From Anaerolineae bacterium (GTDB lineage Bacteria; Chloroflexota; Anaerolineae; Aggregatilineales; J027), in the NCBI GenBank assembly GCA_021463865.1, contig JAJTXY010000001.1:124001-188000 (forward strand): 64,000 nt of DNA, in the 5' to 3' direction. The first letter of the stretch is position 1, and every line of letters starts with the position of its first letter. The notes under the pieces are model-generated. The model was given only the letters and a program-made list of their open reading frames with translations, did no database searches and was not told the DNA's origin. A program made the translations under genes and the position numbers. Shown in pieces: positions 10,801 to 17,854 of the stretch.

Positions 10801-11780
10801 TGCACCATCGTCTGATTTGGAACACCCGTAATGTTGGGTGGACTATTGGTGCTGGGAGGATTCGCTACTGTCACCAAAAAGCTGGTTTCGGCGGTCTTGC
10901 CAAAGGCGTCCACCACCCGAACGGTAATGGTCGCAATGCCGGGGGCCAGCGCGTTGAGGGTGATGGCTTGACCAACCGGAGCAACGGTTAACACAGTGGG
11001 GTTATCAGTCGAAGCATTCAGGGTAAACGTGTCATAGTCTGGGTCATATACCCCTAATGCGACAGTCGTTGAGACACCTGTCCGCAAATTGAGCGGGGCA
11101 ATTGGGCTAATGACAGGATTTCGATTTTCCGAGAAGCCTGTCCCAGTTCCGGGTTGATTTGCCCCACCGGCACCCGGCCCGGTTGTGTTGTTGCTCACTC
11201 GCAGACCCCCCACCAAAACATTGGTGATTTGGCGTCCCCCGGTGAGATACACATGGAGGCGAACTTGGTAGAGGCCGTCTGGAACGGTAGTAGTGTTCCA
11301 TGCCCCTAGCACGTTATTAATCACTGGTTGGGTGATGGCCTGCGGCGTAATAGGGTAGAACAAGCCGCCTGTGTTGGGGTCTGGGCCAAATTCCAACGCA
11401 TACTGTACAAAGTCGGGATGGCTGGCACTGCCAAAAATGCTGACATTGCCGCGAATGGCTGTGCCCACGACAGGCGACACAATTTGCATGTTTTCAGGCC
11501 ACCTTGAGGGTAAGGTGGGGGCGATGCCTCCCGTGCTTGGGAAGCCACCAAAGGGGGTTGGCGATGGCCCACTGCCTGCTATTACGAGCGGGGTGGGGGA
11601 TACAACTCCCGGCAGGGGCGTATTGATAGGGGTGACGCTTGGTAATGAGCGCACCGTTGGGCGACCACTCTCCTCATCATCACCGCCATCAGAACGGCAC
11701 GCCACAAAAACAAGCGATAACAACAGCAGCAGGGTAAGAACAGCCGTTGCCTTTTGACCAGAAAATTTGAAAGGTAGCAT
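4836..11780 (-). CDS. Giant secreted lipoprotein: 19 Ig-like repeats and SGNH-like C-terminal domain
   Basis: A 2314-aa protein starting at ATG 11780, with SD AGGAG seven bases upstream and a lipoprotein signal (LLLLLSLVFVAC). A Pro/Thr stalk and an Ig-like region come first. Nineteen cadherin/BIG-like repeats of about 90 aa follow, with consensus P.I..IDPQTC...L.V...DPD.D...IA...C..G.ATITV..DDGRGG. The first five repeats have no Cys; the other 14 carry two Cys each. A Thr/Ser/Glu-rich linker interrupts after repeat seven. The last ~260 residues look like an SGNH/GDSL hydrolase fold (VVGDESLG, SVVFISF, NVPLWNLY), though the usual GDS and catalytic His blocks are not clear-cut. It is probably a long cell-surface adhesin or enzyme display rod. 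The open frame continues to 12470, but that part runs antisense to def and is rejected. Confidence 0.88.
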   Translation of the reverse strand: MLPFKFSGQKATAVLTLLLLLSLVFVACRSDGGDDEESGRPTVRSLPSVTPINTPLPGVVSPTPLVIAGSGPSPTPFGGFPSTGGIAPTLPSRWPENMQIVSPVVGTAIRGNVSIFGSASHPDFVQYALEFGPDPNTGGLFYPITPQAITQPVINNVLGAWNTTTVPDGLYQVRLHVYLTGGRQITNVLVGGLRVSNNTTGPGAGGANQPGTGTGFSENRNPVISPIAPLNLRTGVSTTVALGVYDPDYDTFTLNASTDNPTVLTVAPVGQAITLNALAPGIATITVRVVDAFGKTAETSFLVTVANPPSTNSPPNITGVPNQTMVQNTNVILPLTITDPNGDTYTFTVTSSAPNIVSATQGVGNNINLAGLNPGTANVTVVATDNRQASNSIIFSVVVNPVAPTNNQPSIGAIAAQTLNVNEARDLTLSISDPDNDPTTFTANSTNQGLVTAQPVNNTTLRIMGIAAGTANITVTVTDSRGGTITTMFSVTVNVPPPPNQSPVIGVITDQPLEVGEVRQIDLSLSDADGDPIAFSVLSSDPGIVAVAAVDVDSLNITGVAVGDAKITVSIGDGRGGSASASFSVTVNPATVPNQAPVLEPIGSQAVETGQTIAVPLVFSDPDSDSLGIEAVTDNAAIATVFQSGEATVTVTGVSVGTANITITVNDGRGGTAARTFAVTVTAANQYPQVTAVDPQSCQVGGTLNLVLSYADPDGDLLTLTATSSDTAVAQASISNNPLVINCVGAGVATITVTADDGRGGVTPISFVVSVDTPNQNPTIAQVDPQTCSVGETVIVPLTISDPDGDAVSITPTTSDANVANVALNMDSTLSLVCLNAGPATITVFISDTRGGQSNMAFGVTVNALPTSTSTATTEFTATPSATSTETETPSATPTETATTEFTVTPSATLTETATTEFTATPSATPTETATTEFTATASATSTETETPSPTPTETATTPPNEPPFILPIDPQSCLVETSFDVGVNYGDPDNDITALSAFSSDDSIASVQLGETALTVTCNNVGVATITVSVTSDIAVETTFDVVVNEVPNQLPTINPIDTQTCEAGQELVVNYTATDPDNDVLTTTALSTDTTIASVSVIDSFSLGVECLVAGSTDITVTVNDGRGGEASTGFTVDVTAANQPPSISAIDPQTCEIGDTLTIALNVADTDSDSLSVTALSDNEAVAQVEVVDNATLNVTCLSDGFATISLNVDDGRGGTNATAFTVNVSVANQSPTIAPIDPQTCEGNQPLVVNYSATDPDNDLLTTIASSNDTGIAIASVTDAFSIAVQCLSPGTATITVSTDDGRGGTASADFTVTVSAPNQLPTIDPIAAQICEVGQTLTVAYFAIDPDSTPLTTNVSSDNPAISASLADANNLSIVCGDAGTATITVTVDDGLGGTATTTFTVEATAPNQVPTIDPLAPQECEVGQPLTVAINPVDPDGDPLTVTAFSDNDAIASVTVPDNATLSVTCAADGFVTITVNVDDGRGGTNATAFAVNVTIPNQSPAINPIDPQSCEAGQPIIVNYTATDPENDFLTTTAASSDNNITSANVADAFSIAVQCLTPGTATITVSADDGRGGTASTDFTVTVEAANQAPLIDPIAAQTCEVGQPLTVAINPIDPEGDLLNITAFSDNDGIASPSVLDNATLSVNCVGAGTATITVNVDDGRGGTNATTFSVSVTAPNQPPSIQPLTPVACDVGQPLVVSYVATDPDGDFLTVTATSDNDSIAQAVVLDAANLNLTCNSAGFATITLSADDGRGGVNSTTLTVTVNAPNQAPSINPIDPQTCAPGDTLTVNFNASDPEGDILNIFPQVDVDGVVQVNLVDNATLSVTCLNAGAVNVTLNLDDGRGGTNATTFSVQVSAPNQAPTLDAIAPQACAPGDTLTVGVPTFDPDGDFITTQAFADNAGVAQVTVLDSTNLSVVCVGPGIASVSVSVDDGRGGTNLTTFTVEVVAANQIPTIAPIDPQFCDIGQSLPVLIGVSDPDGDVVTVSAASNNDGIAQAFAADASTVNVTCNSAGTATITVNVDDGRGGTVQGFFDVTVNEPTVVTQGFDINAYPILPDVAELYDELLPVYQNGVFNLGRRNTVFSVVGDESLGDIDFLDDIALGSYDLGSYTDLQNIINHYSIQPAHDVLGDSATSFNVTSAAAGEGWTIENVFDPAYANPNICTPGETPFDCELRLSQPSVVFISFTPTDATATDVETFRSNLQQMVDSATTSGVIPILTTLPDDGSVGLDVLNQYNEVIATIATDSNVPLWNLYLTMQDATNGVYSVGGFGSMDLTDAALTSGVNRRNVHALFILESLRQTFFQ
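5650..11120 (-). repeat. Tandem ~270-bp coding repeats (Ig-like domains)
   Basis: Nineteen tandem units encode the Ig-like domains of the giant lipoprotein. Neighbouring units keep recognisable DNA similarity (recurring 'ccgccgcgtccatcatcc' on the plus strand, encoding DDGRGG), but none is identical. This is protein-coding repetition, not a CRISPR array or satellite. Confidence 0.85.
8900..9190 (-). repeat. Low-complexity Thr/Ser/Glu-rich linker repeat
   Basis: Imperfect repeats of units such as ETATTEFTATPSATPT lie between Ig-like repeats seven and eight. They are probably an extended, possibly glycosylated hinge in the surface rod. Confidence 0.85.
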
Positions 11781-11996
11781 TACAGCTCCTCCGCAAAAGT
11801 GATCGTTATCTGACGACAGGGGACATACAAAAATATGCCCTACCATGAGATTAATAAATTGCGTAAAGTCCTGCAACCCACAATTGACCACTGATATTCC
11901 GTTTACACGGGCAGGGTATTCGGCAGAGCGAAAAAACGGTAAAATAACCCCAACGCCTATCTGCAAAGAGGATAGGGTCATGGATAGAGGTGTTTC

Positions 11997-12572
11997 ATGG
12001 CAGTACGAGAGATTATCACGCCACACAACGCGATTTTGCGCAAGAAAGCGAATAAGGTCACCAATTTTGCTGACCCTAAACTCCAAACGCTGATCGAGGA
12101 TATGGTTGAAACCATGCACGACGCCGGAGGAGTGGGTTTGGCTGCCCCACAGGTTGCCATTTCTCAACGGGTGATTGTGATTCAGTTGCCAGATGATGAA
12201 GAATCCAAAGAAGAATACGGGGAAAACGCTGGGGTGCTGTTTGTGGTCATCAACCCCGAGATTGTCAAAGCATCCGAAGAAATGGTCGAAGGTGTGGAGG
12301 CCTGCCTCTCGATTCCGGGCTATTTTGGCATGGTGGATCGGCATGTCGCCATTACCGTGCAGGGCCAAGACCGTACCGGGAAAGAATTTCGGATCAAAAC
12401 CAGAGATTGGCTGGCGCGGGTCTTTCAGCATGAAATTGACCATCTCAACGGGGTTTTGTATATTGACCACGCCAAAGAGGTTTGGAAAGCATCTGAGATG
12501 GAAGAAAACGGCGAATCATCCGATGAACAGACGGTGGTTGAAACCACTGATGAAAATACCCCGCCTACCTAA
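11997..12572 (+). CDS. def: Peptide deformylase
   Basis: Removes the formyl group from the N-terminal methionine of new proteins in the cytoplasm. All three family motifs are present: GVGLAAPQ (about residues 45-52), EACLSIPG (usual EGCLS; the zinc Cys is intact and the neighbouring Gly is Ala) and QHEIDHLNG with the zinc His pair and catalytic Glu. The length of 191 aa includes an acidic C-terminal tail (about 165-191) beyond the catalytic core. It is divergent from the giant lipoprotein, with 216 bases between the starts. Confidence 0.96.
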   Translation: MAVREIITPHNAILRKKANKVTNFADPKLQTLIEDMVETMHDAGGVGLAAPQVAISQRVIVIQLPDDEESKEEYGENAGVLFVVINPEIVKASEEMVEGVEACLSIPGYFGMVDRHVAITVQGQDRTGKEFRIKTRDWLARVFQHEIDHLNGVLYIDHAKEVWKASEMEENGESSDEQTVVETTDENTPPT

Positions 12573-12585
12573 GTGGGGGTATGTT

Positions 12586-12613
12586 TTGCAGCCGGTCCTG
12601 TCAATGCTATAGT
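12586..12613 (+). promoter_or_regulatory. Sigma-70-type promoter
   Basis: TTGCAG and TATAGT are separated by 16 bases just after def. They lie 40 bases before the next gene, which also has a GGGGG ribosome-binding stretch. Confidence 0.6.
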
Positions 12614-12653
12614 GTAATATTCATCCGCGAACTCTTGGTCAAAGGGGGACGCT

Positions 12654-13574
12654 ATGCAGCGCCTGCGTGAACTTTGGATAGCATTTCGTAATTTTGCGAT
12701 CTTGTTTTCATTTATTATGAATTTTATTGTGCTGCTGGTTCTGATTTTTGTAGTCTTGTTGATCTTCCAAATTAAAAATGGCATTGCCGACCCCCTTTTA
12801 CAAGGACTGCATAGCAATTTTGTGGGTTTGGACGAGGCACGTATCCAAACGGAAATTCAGGTCAACGACGAAATTCCGATTAATTTTACATTGCCCGTCT
12901 CGGATCAAATTCCGATCAATTTCACCCTGCCTGTTTCCGACAATACCGATGTTTATCTGACCGAAGATGTCGTGATTGACAACGTTCCCGCCTATTTTGC
13001 GATTGAGGGCGGTGCAGGCAATATTTCAGGGACGGTAGATATTCGGCTGCCCGCTGAAACACGCCTGCCGATTCGTTTGTCTTTAAATGTGCCTGTTGAA
13101 CAGACCGTGCCCATCAATATCAACGTGCCCGTACAGCAGACCATCCCGGTCAGCCTGAACGTACCCGTAGATATTCCCTTGAACGAAACCCAGTTGCATG
13201 AGCCGTTTAACAACCTCCGAAACTTGTTTGAACCCTATGTCCGCGCTTTGGGGAATTTGCCGAGTAATTGGGGCGATGTGCCGGCATTTGTCGGCGATGT
13301 GATGAGTGGGAACGTCAATTTGATGGCCCCAACGGATTACACACGCAATCCATGGAAGGGCTTTGAAGATGAACAGACCGCTGAACCAAGCGCCACTGAA
13401 TCGCCAGCGCCGGATGGTACGCCTGTTGAAGGTACACCCACTGCGCCCGAAGGCACAACACCCATCACGCCAGTGGACGGGGGTACGCCTGTAACCGAAA
13501 CACCCCCCCCACCTGTCCAGCAGCAAGTGACACCCACTTTCACACCCTTTGGGGCAACACCTGTCGGGGGTTGA
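12654..13574 (+). CDS. Membrane-anchored beta-repeat protein, unknown function
   Basis: A 306-aa protein with one strong N-terminal membrane helix (about residues 15-40) and an extracytoplasmic region of about 120 residues. That region is built from near-repeats of the type IPINFTLPVSD, VPININVPVQQ and IPVSLNVPVDI, a regular hydrophobic alternation suggesting stacked beta-strands. A short helical segment follows, then a Pro/Thr/Glu-rich C-terminal tail (about 245-306). There is no catalytic motif and I do not recognise the family. The methyltransferase gene begins 25 bases downstream and may be co-transcribed. Confidence 0.65.
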   Translation: MQRLRELWIAFRNFAILFSFIMNFIVLLVLIFVVLLIFQIKNGIADPLLQGLHSNFVGLDEARIQTEIQVNDEIPINFTLPVSDQIPINFTLPVSDNTDVYLTEDVVIDNVPAYFAIEGGAGNISGTVDIRLPAETRLPIRLSLNVPVEQTVPININVPVQQTIPVSLNVPVDIPLNETQLHEPFNNLRNLFEPYVRALGNLPSNWGDVPAFVGDVMSGNVNLMAPTDYTRNPWKGFEDEQTAEPSATESPAPDGTPVEGTPTAPEGTTPITPVDGGTPVTETPPPPVQQQVTPTFTPFGATPVGG

Positions 13575-13599
13575 TTTTCACGAGAATAGGATTTTCTGT

Positions 13600-14508
13600 A
13601 TGAGTGTTTCGCCAGTTAAAACCCCGGAAGTCATGAGTTATGAAGGGTCGGGTTATAAAAAAGATTTTTGGGAGGGCAAAGGCCGCGATTATGAAGACCG
13701 GGTGGAGCGGATTGCCATTCGACGCCTAATCCCGCCAACCGGGAAACGCCTGTTAGAATTGGGGGCGGGTTTTGGACGTCTGACCGATTTATATGAAGGC
13801 TATGAGCAGGTGATTGTGTTGGATTATTCCCACTCCCTGCTGCAAGATGCCCAAGCACGACTTGGCAAAAATGATCGTTATGTGTATGTTGCGGCGAATC
13901 TCTATCAACTGCCGATTGCTGATGGCGTGTGTGATGCTGCCACGCTGATTCGGGTGATTCATCATATCTCCGATGTGCCGAGCGTATTAAAACAAATTCG
14001 ATCTGCGCTTACTCCCAACGCCGTGTTTGTTTTGGAGTATGCCAACAAACGCAATTTTAAGGCGATTTTGCGCTATTTGCTGCGCCGTCAACGCTGGAAT
14101 CCGTTTAACCGTGAGCCAGTCGAATTTGTCAAACTCAATTTCGATTTTCACCCGGCTTTTATGGCCGAGGCACTCAATGGGACGGGTTTTACAACTCAGC
14201 GGCGACTGGCAGTATCGTATTTTCGCTTAGGCGTCTTGAAGCGGCTAATTCCTACGTCGGTACTGGTAACACTCGACAAATGGCTGCAACCAACGGGTGG
14301 AATGGCGGCGTATGCTCCCAGTATTTTCACCAAAAACCTAGCGGAGGGATCATCACCTGCCGGCAATTTCGATGGCCCGTTATTTAAATGCCCTGCGTGT
14401 GGCGCTACCGATTTAGCCCATCAAGAAGATCGGCTGACGTGTGAAGTTTGTGAGGCGCAGTGGGCCATCTGTGACGGCATCTATGATTTTCGTGAACCCC
14501 TCAAATAA
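13600..14508 (+). CDS. SAM-dependent methyltransferase with Trm112-like zinc tail
   Basis: A class I methyltransferase of 302 aa. The SAM motif I is LLELGAGFGRLTDLY (about residues 48-62), followed by the acidic VIVLDYS strand and the IRVIHHI motif, as in ubiquinone/menaquinone-type methyltransferases. The last 45 residues form a four-Cys element, CPAC...CEVC, resembling Trm112p-like zinc ribbons, here fused rather than separate. The substrate is unknown. The start at 13600 (MSVSP) was chosen over an upstream in-frame start that lies inside the preceding gene. Confidence 0.82.
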   Translation: MSVSPVKTPEVMSYEGSGYKKDFWEGKGRDYEDRVERIAIRRLIPPTGKRLLELGAGFGRLTDLYEGYEQVIVLDYSHSLLQDAQARLGKNDRYVYVAANLYQLPIADGVCDAATLIRVIHHISDVPSVLKQIRSALTPNAVFVLEYANKRNFKAILRYLLRRQRWNPFNREPVEFVKLNFDFHPAFMAEALNGTGFTTQRRLAVSYFRLGVLKRLIPTSVLVTLDKWLQPTGGMAAYAPSIFTKNLAEGSSPAGNFDGPLFKCPACGATDLAHQEDRLTCEVCEAQWAICDGIYDFREPLK

Positions 14509-14516
14509 CCAAAAGA

Positions 14517-14547
14517 GGGGCGAACCTAACTCCATGTTATTCGCCCC
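14517..14547 (-). terminator. Terminator between methyltransferase and mscL
   Basis: An 8-bp perfect stem, GGGGCGAA/TTCGCCCC, has a 15-base loop. On the minus strand it is followed by TCTTTT, so it best serves mscL; it may also stop plus-strand transcription. Confidence 0.75.
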
Positions 14548-14558
14548 AAATCACACCC

Positions 14559-14996
14559 CTATTTCTCCATTTTTTCGAGGGTGGCGTTTAGCTTGTTCAG
14601 CGATTCCACCAATTTTTCCTCTGTAGTGGGGCCAGCCGGAGCCGCCACTGCTTCTTCTTTCTTCATCCGATCCATCATGGTATTAAAGCCTTTGACTATC
14701 ATAAACAGTGCTAAGGCCACAATCAAAAAGTTGATGATATAGTTGATGAAGACGCCATAATTGATGGTGGCCGCGCCTGCATCTTTGGCTTGTTGCAACG
14801 AATCATAATCCCCGTCAGAGAGGGTGATAAACAGGTTGGTGAAATCCACATCGCCTAGAATATAGCCAATGGGGGGCATGATAATGTCGTTAACTAACGA
14901 ATTGACGACGCTCCCAAAGGCCAAGCCCATGATGATACCCACTGCCAGATCAAGGACATTGCCACGCAAAATGAACTTCTTAAATTCGTTAATCAT
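14559..14996 (-). CDS. mscL: Large-conductance mechanosensitive channel
   Basis: A pentameric inner-membrane channel that opens under membrane tension to release solutes on osmotic downshock. The 145-aa protein has the family signature FKKFILRGNVLDLAVGIIMG, a first helix through VNSLVNDIIMPPIGY, a periplasmic loop, a second helix (about 82-103) and a charged cytoplasmic C-terminal helix. AGGAGA precedes the ATG. It is a single-gene unit. Confidence 0.97.
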   Translation of the reverse strand: MINEFKKFILRGNVLDLAVGIIMGLAFGSVVNSLVNDIIMPPIGYILGDVDFTNLFITLSDGDYDSLQQAKDAGAATINYGVFINYIINFLIVALALFMIVKGFNTMMDRMKKEEAVAAPAGPTTEEKLVESLNKLNATLEKMEK

Positions 14997-15170
14997 CGTT
15001 TTTCTCCTATAACCAACTTTTCCATTTAAGTGTTTATACTATAACACTCGTTGGGCAATATGGGTTGGAGTTTGATTAAGATAAACGATGGTTGATGTCG
15101 GACAAAAACTTTTGTGGCATAACGAAGTAGAGATTATGCAATGGCGAAATTATTGAAGGAGAATTTTTCG

Positions 15171-16103
15171 ATGGCACAGATTGGTATCATGATTGAAGGA
15201 CAGCATGATTTAAATTGGGCACGCTGGAAAAGATTGTTACAAGTCGCTGAAGATTTTGGTTATCAATGTGTGTTTCGGTCAGATCATTTTACCAACGCCA
15301 ATCCACCGGATTATGATTCACTGGAATTGTGGGTGTCGTTAACCTACGCCGCCACACACACCAAACGAATCGAATTTGGGCCATTGGTGACACCGGTGAC
15401 ATTTCGCCACCCCTCAATCACAGTTCGCATGGCCGCACAGGTGGATGATCTAAGTGGGGGGCGGTTGGTGTTGGGCATGGGGGCTGGTTGGCAGGAACGG
15501 GAGCATCGGCTGTTCGGGGTTCCATTTTACGATGTGCCGACCCGCTTTGAGATGCTGACGGATGCGTTGGAAATGACCCAACAACTCCTACACAGCGATA
15601 CCCCGGTGACATTTAAGGGTAAGTATTTTTCGTTGGATGAGGCGATTTTGCTGCCACGTCCGGCACGTAAAGGTGGCCCTCCCATTCTGATTGGTGGACG
15701 CGGGCCAAAACGTACCCTCCCCTTAGCGGCGAAATATGCCGATGAATGGAATGCCGTGTTTATTCCATTGGAACAATTTAAGGAACGCAACGCACTGCTC
15801 GATCAATTATTGGATGAGCGTGGCAGGACACGGCAGTCGGTCAAACGCTCGTTGATGACTCAGGTGGTGTATGAACCCACCGACGCCGAATTATCGGCCC
15901 GCCTTGCCGGAAAGCCCAGCGCAACTGAATTGATTACTGATCGTGGCCTAATTGTAGGTACAGGGTCGGCGGTGGTTGACCAAATCGGCGCGTGGGTCGA
16001 GGCGGGCATCGAACGGTTCATGCTGCAATGGATGGATTACGACAATATTGACGATTTAGAAAAAATGGCGCGGGATGTGTTGCCGCATTTTCATCGTGCT
16101 TAG
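15171..16103 (+). CDS. LLM-class F420-dependent oxidoreductase
   Basis: A luciferase-like TIM-barrel flavin/F420 oxidoreductase of 310 aa. Visible features are the N-terminal IGIMIEG strand, the SDHF segment, LVTPVTFRHPS, the diagnostic DDLSGGRLVLGMGAGWQE with EHR.FG, and GPPILIGGRGPKRTL near residue 175. The cofactor (F420 or FMN) and substrate cannot be told. The ATG at 15171 is preferred over 15141 because AAGGAG stands nine bases before it. It appears monocistronic. Confidence 0.9.
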   Translation: MAQIGIMIEGQHDLNWARWKRLLQVAEDFGYQCVFRSDHFTNANPPDYDSLELWVSLTYAATHTKRIEFGPLVTPVTFRHPSITVRMAAQVDDLSGGRLVLGMGAGWQEREHRLFGVPFYDVPTRFEMLTDALEMTQQLLHSDTPVTFKGKYFSLDEAILLPRPARKGGPPILIGGRGPKRTLPLAAKYADEWNAVFIPLEQFKERNALLDQLLDERGRTRQSVKRSLMTQVVYEPTDAELSARLAGKPSATELITDRGLIVGTGSAVVDQIGAWVEAGIERFMLQWMDYDNIDDLEKMARDVLPHFHRA

Positions 16104-16149
16104 AAATTAGAGCGTATAATGGGAGAAAAAATAGCCGAGGAGTTACGTT

Positions 16150-17805
16150 ATGACTCGCTTCATCGTGCTTATTCTTTTTCTCCCCGTAATCTTCACGCCT
16201 GCCTACGCAACGAATGCCCCCACTAACCCTAAGCTAAAACACCAGAACGCCAGCACGGTTTATTATGTACGGCCCGACGGGGGCAGCGCTGAACAATGCA
16301 CGGGTCTTGTGGATGCCGCTTATTCTGGCACGGGCACGGAACAGCCCTGCGCGTGGAATCACCCCTTTCAAGCCCTACCCCCCGCTAACACTCCCCATAT
16401 CGTAGGCGGAGACACTCTACTGATTGCAGCGGGAAGCTATGCGATGGGCTATGGCGCACCGGGCGCGGAGATGTGTGATGAGATTGGGTCATATGACTGC
16501 GTAATGCCCCCCATTCCAAGTGGCCCCTCCCCCGACCAGCCAACGCGCATTTTGGGGATAGGATGGGATGCTGAATGTCCTGCCCCGCCGGAATTATGGG
16601 GTACGGGTCGTCCGTGGTTTATCGTCAATATGACGGATACCAACAACGTCGAGTTAGCATGTCTGGATATTACCGACCACTCCGGTTGCATCGAAAATCA
16701 TACCGGTGAGTTGGGGTGTGAACGTGATGTCGCGCCGTATGGGGATTGGGCATCCTATGGCCTGTATGCCGAAGATTCTGCCAATGCACATCTGTGGAAT
16801 TTGAATATTCACGGGTTGGCCGCGGGTGGTGTCCATGCAGGACGGCTCACCGATTGGACGGTAGAGAATGTGCGGGTAGCGGGGAATGGCTCAGTCGGTT
16901 GGGATGGCGATTTGTGGGATGATAATGGCGATTCTAATTCCGGCACGCTGCTCTTTCGCCATTGGGTGGTGGAATGGAATGGCTGCGGTGAACCCTACCC
17001 GGTGGATCAACCGATTGGGTGTTGGGGACAGGAGGCAGGCGGTTATGGGGATGGCGTTGGCGAGGCAGAGACAGGCGGGGATTGGATTATTGAAGATTCC
17101 GCTTTTTTGCATAACACCTCCGACGGGCTTGACCTGCTCTATCACACGCTAGGAGGAACGATTACCCTAAATCGTGTGTGGGCGGAAGGTAACGCGGGTA
17201 ATCAAATCAAAGTGACTGGACAGACGACGATTACCAACAGCCTCTTGGTGGGTAACTGTGCTTTTTTTGAAGACCAACCGTTTACCTATTGGGTGGATCA
17301 CTGTCGGGCGCTGGGTGCTGCCCTACAAATCGTTTATACAGGCGGGGAGCAAATGAGTGTCGTCAACTCCACGATTTATGGACAGGGCGATGGTCTTATC
17401 GGCGCAGGGCCACGTGAAGGTTTTGAATGTAACGGGAACGAACGTATCGAACTGCGGAACAGTGTTGTGGTGGGTGATACCGATTATTTTGATTCGTCGG
17501 ACATCACCTTCTATTTTTATCAGGAAGGTTGTGGGGGGCTGAAACTCGATTCGGATTACAACATCGCCTATGGGGTCAAAAATTTGGACTGTGGAATTAC
17601 CAATGACTATACCGCGTCGGGCAGCCATGATATTTGTGATGACCCCCAATTAACCGGGCCGCTGGCGGGCATGGCCTATGATCTGACCCTGCTGCCGAGC
17701 AGTCCGGCTCTAGACTCGGCGGATGCTACATTGTGCCCAACCGAAGATTTGTTGGGTAATCTGCGTTCCACCGAAATGTGTGATCGGGGAGCTTACGAGC
17801 AATAG
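16150..17805 (+). CDS. Secreted right-handed beta-helix protein
   Basis: A 551-aa exported protein with a signal peptide (residues 1-20, VILFLPVIFTPAYA). The opening YYVRPDGGS...PWNHPFQAL...GDTLLIAAGSY is the usual entry to parallel beta-helix proteins. It is followed by coils rich in N/G/D (LWNLNIHGLAAGGVHAG, WIIEDSAFLHNTSDGLDLLYH, VVNSTIYGQGDG). It has many Cys residues (GCIENHTGELGC, NCAFF, GCGGL), so disulfides are likely. Such folds bind or cleave polysaccharides, but no catalytic set could be recognised. A TATAAT hexamer at 16114 and GAGGAG before the ATG support transcription and start. Confidence 0.8.
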   Translation: MTRFIVLILFLPVIFTPAYATNAPTNPKLKHQNASTVYYVRPDGGSAEQCTGLVDAAYSGTGTEQPCAWNHPFQALPPANTPHIVGGDTLLIAAGSYAMGYGAPGAEMCDEIGSYDCVMPPIPSGPSPDQPTRILGIGWDAECPAPPELWGTGRPWFIVNMTDTNNVELACLDITDHSGCIENHTGELGCERDVAPYGDWASYGLYAEDSANAHLWNLNIHGLAAGGVHAGRLTDWTVENVRVAGNGSVGWDGDLWDDNGDSNSGTLLFRHWVVEWNGCGEPYPVDQPIGCWGQEAGGYGDGVGEAETGGDWIIEDSAFLHNTSDGLDLLYHTLGGTITLNRVWAEGNAGNQIKVTGQTTITNSLLVGNCAFFEDQPFTYWVDHCRALGAALQIVYTGGEQMSVVNSTIYGQGDGLIGAGPREGFECNGNERIELRNSVVVGDTDYFDSSDITFYFYQEGCGGLKLDSDYNIAYGVKNLDCGITNDYTASGSHDICDDPQLTGPLAGMAYDLTLLPSSPALDSADATLCPTEDLLGNLRSTEMCDRGAYEQ

Positions 17806-17825
17806 GGGTACAGCTAATTTGTTAG

Positions 17826-17854
17826 AAGGATGGGTGTTTGGCCTATCCTTTTTA
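17826..17854 (+). terminator. Terminator of the beta-helix gene
   Basis: A 9-bp stem AAGGATGGG/CCTATCCTT (one G-T pair), with a 7-base loop, runs into TTTAT. It lies 20 bases after the stop codon, between convergent genes. Confidence 0.82.

Noticed and set aside
5650-11120. Regular DNA repeats as a possible CRISPR or satellite array
   Set aside because: The period is about 270 bases, the frame is intact and the units encode Ig-like domains, with no spacers or identical repeats.
12280-12310. EACLS in place of EGCLS in peptide deformylase as inactivating
   Set aside because: The zinc-binding Cys and both His plus the catalytic Glu are present. A small residue next to the Cys is a mild change.
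11781-12470. N-terminal extension of the giant lipoprotein frame
   Set aside because: It would overlap def on the opposite strand. The lipoprotein signal peptide with a good SD begins at 11780.
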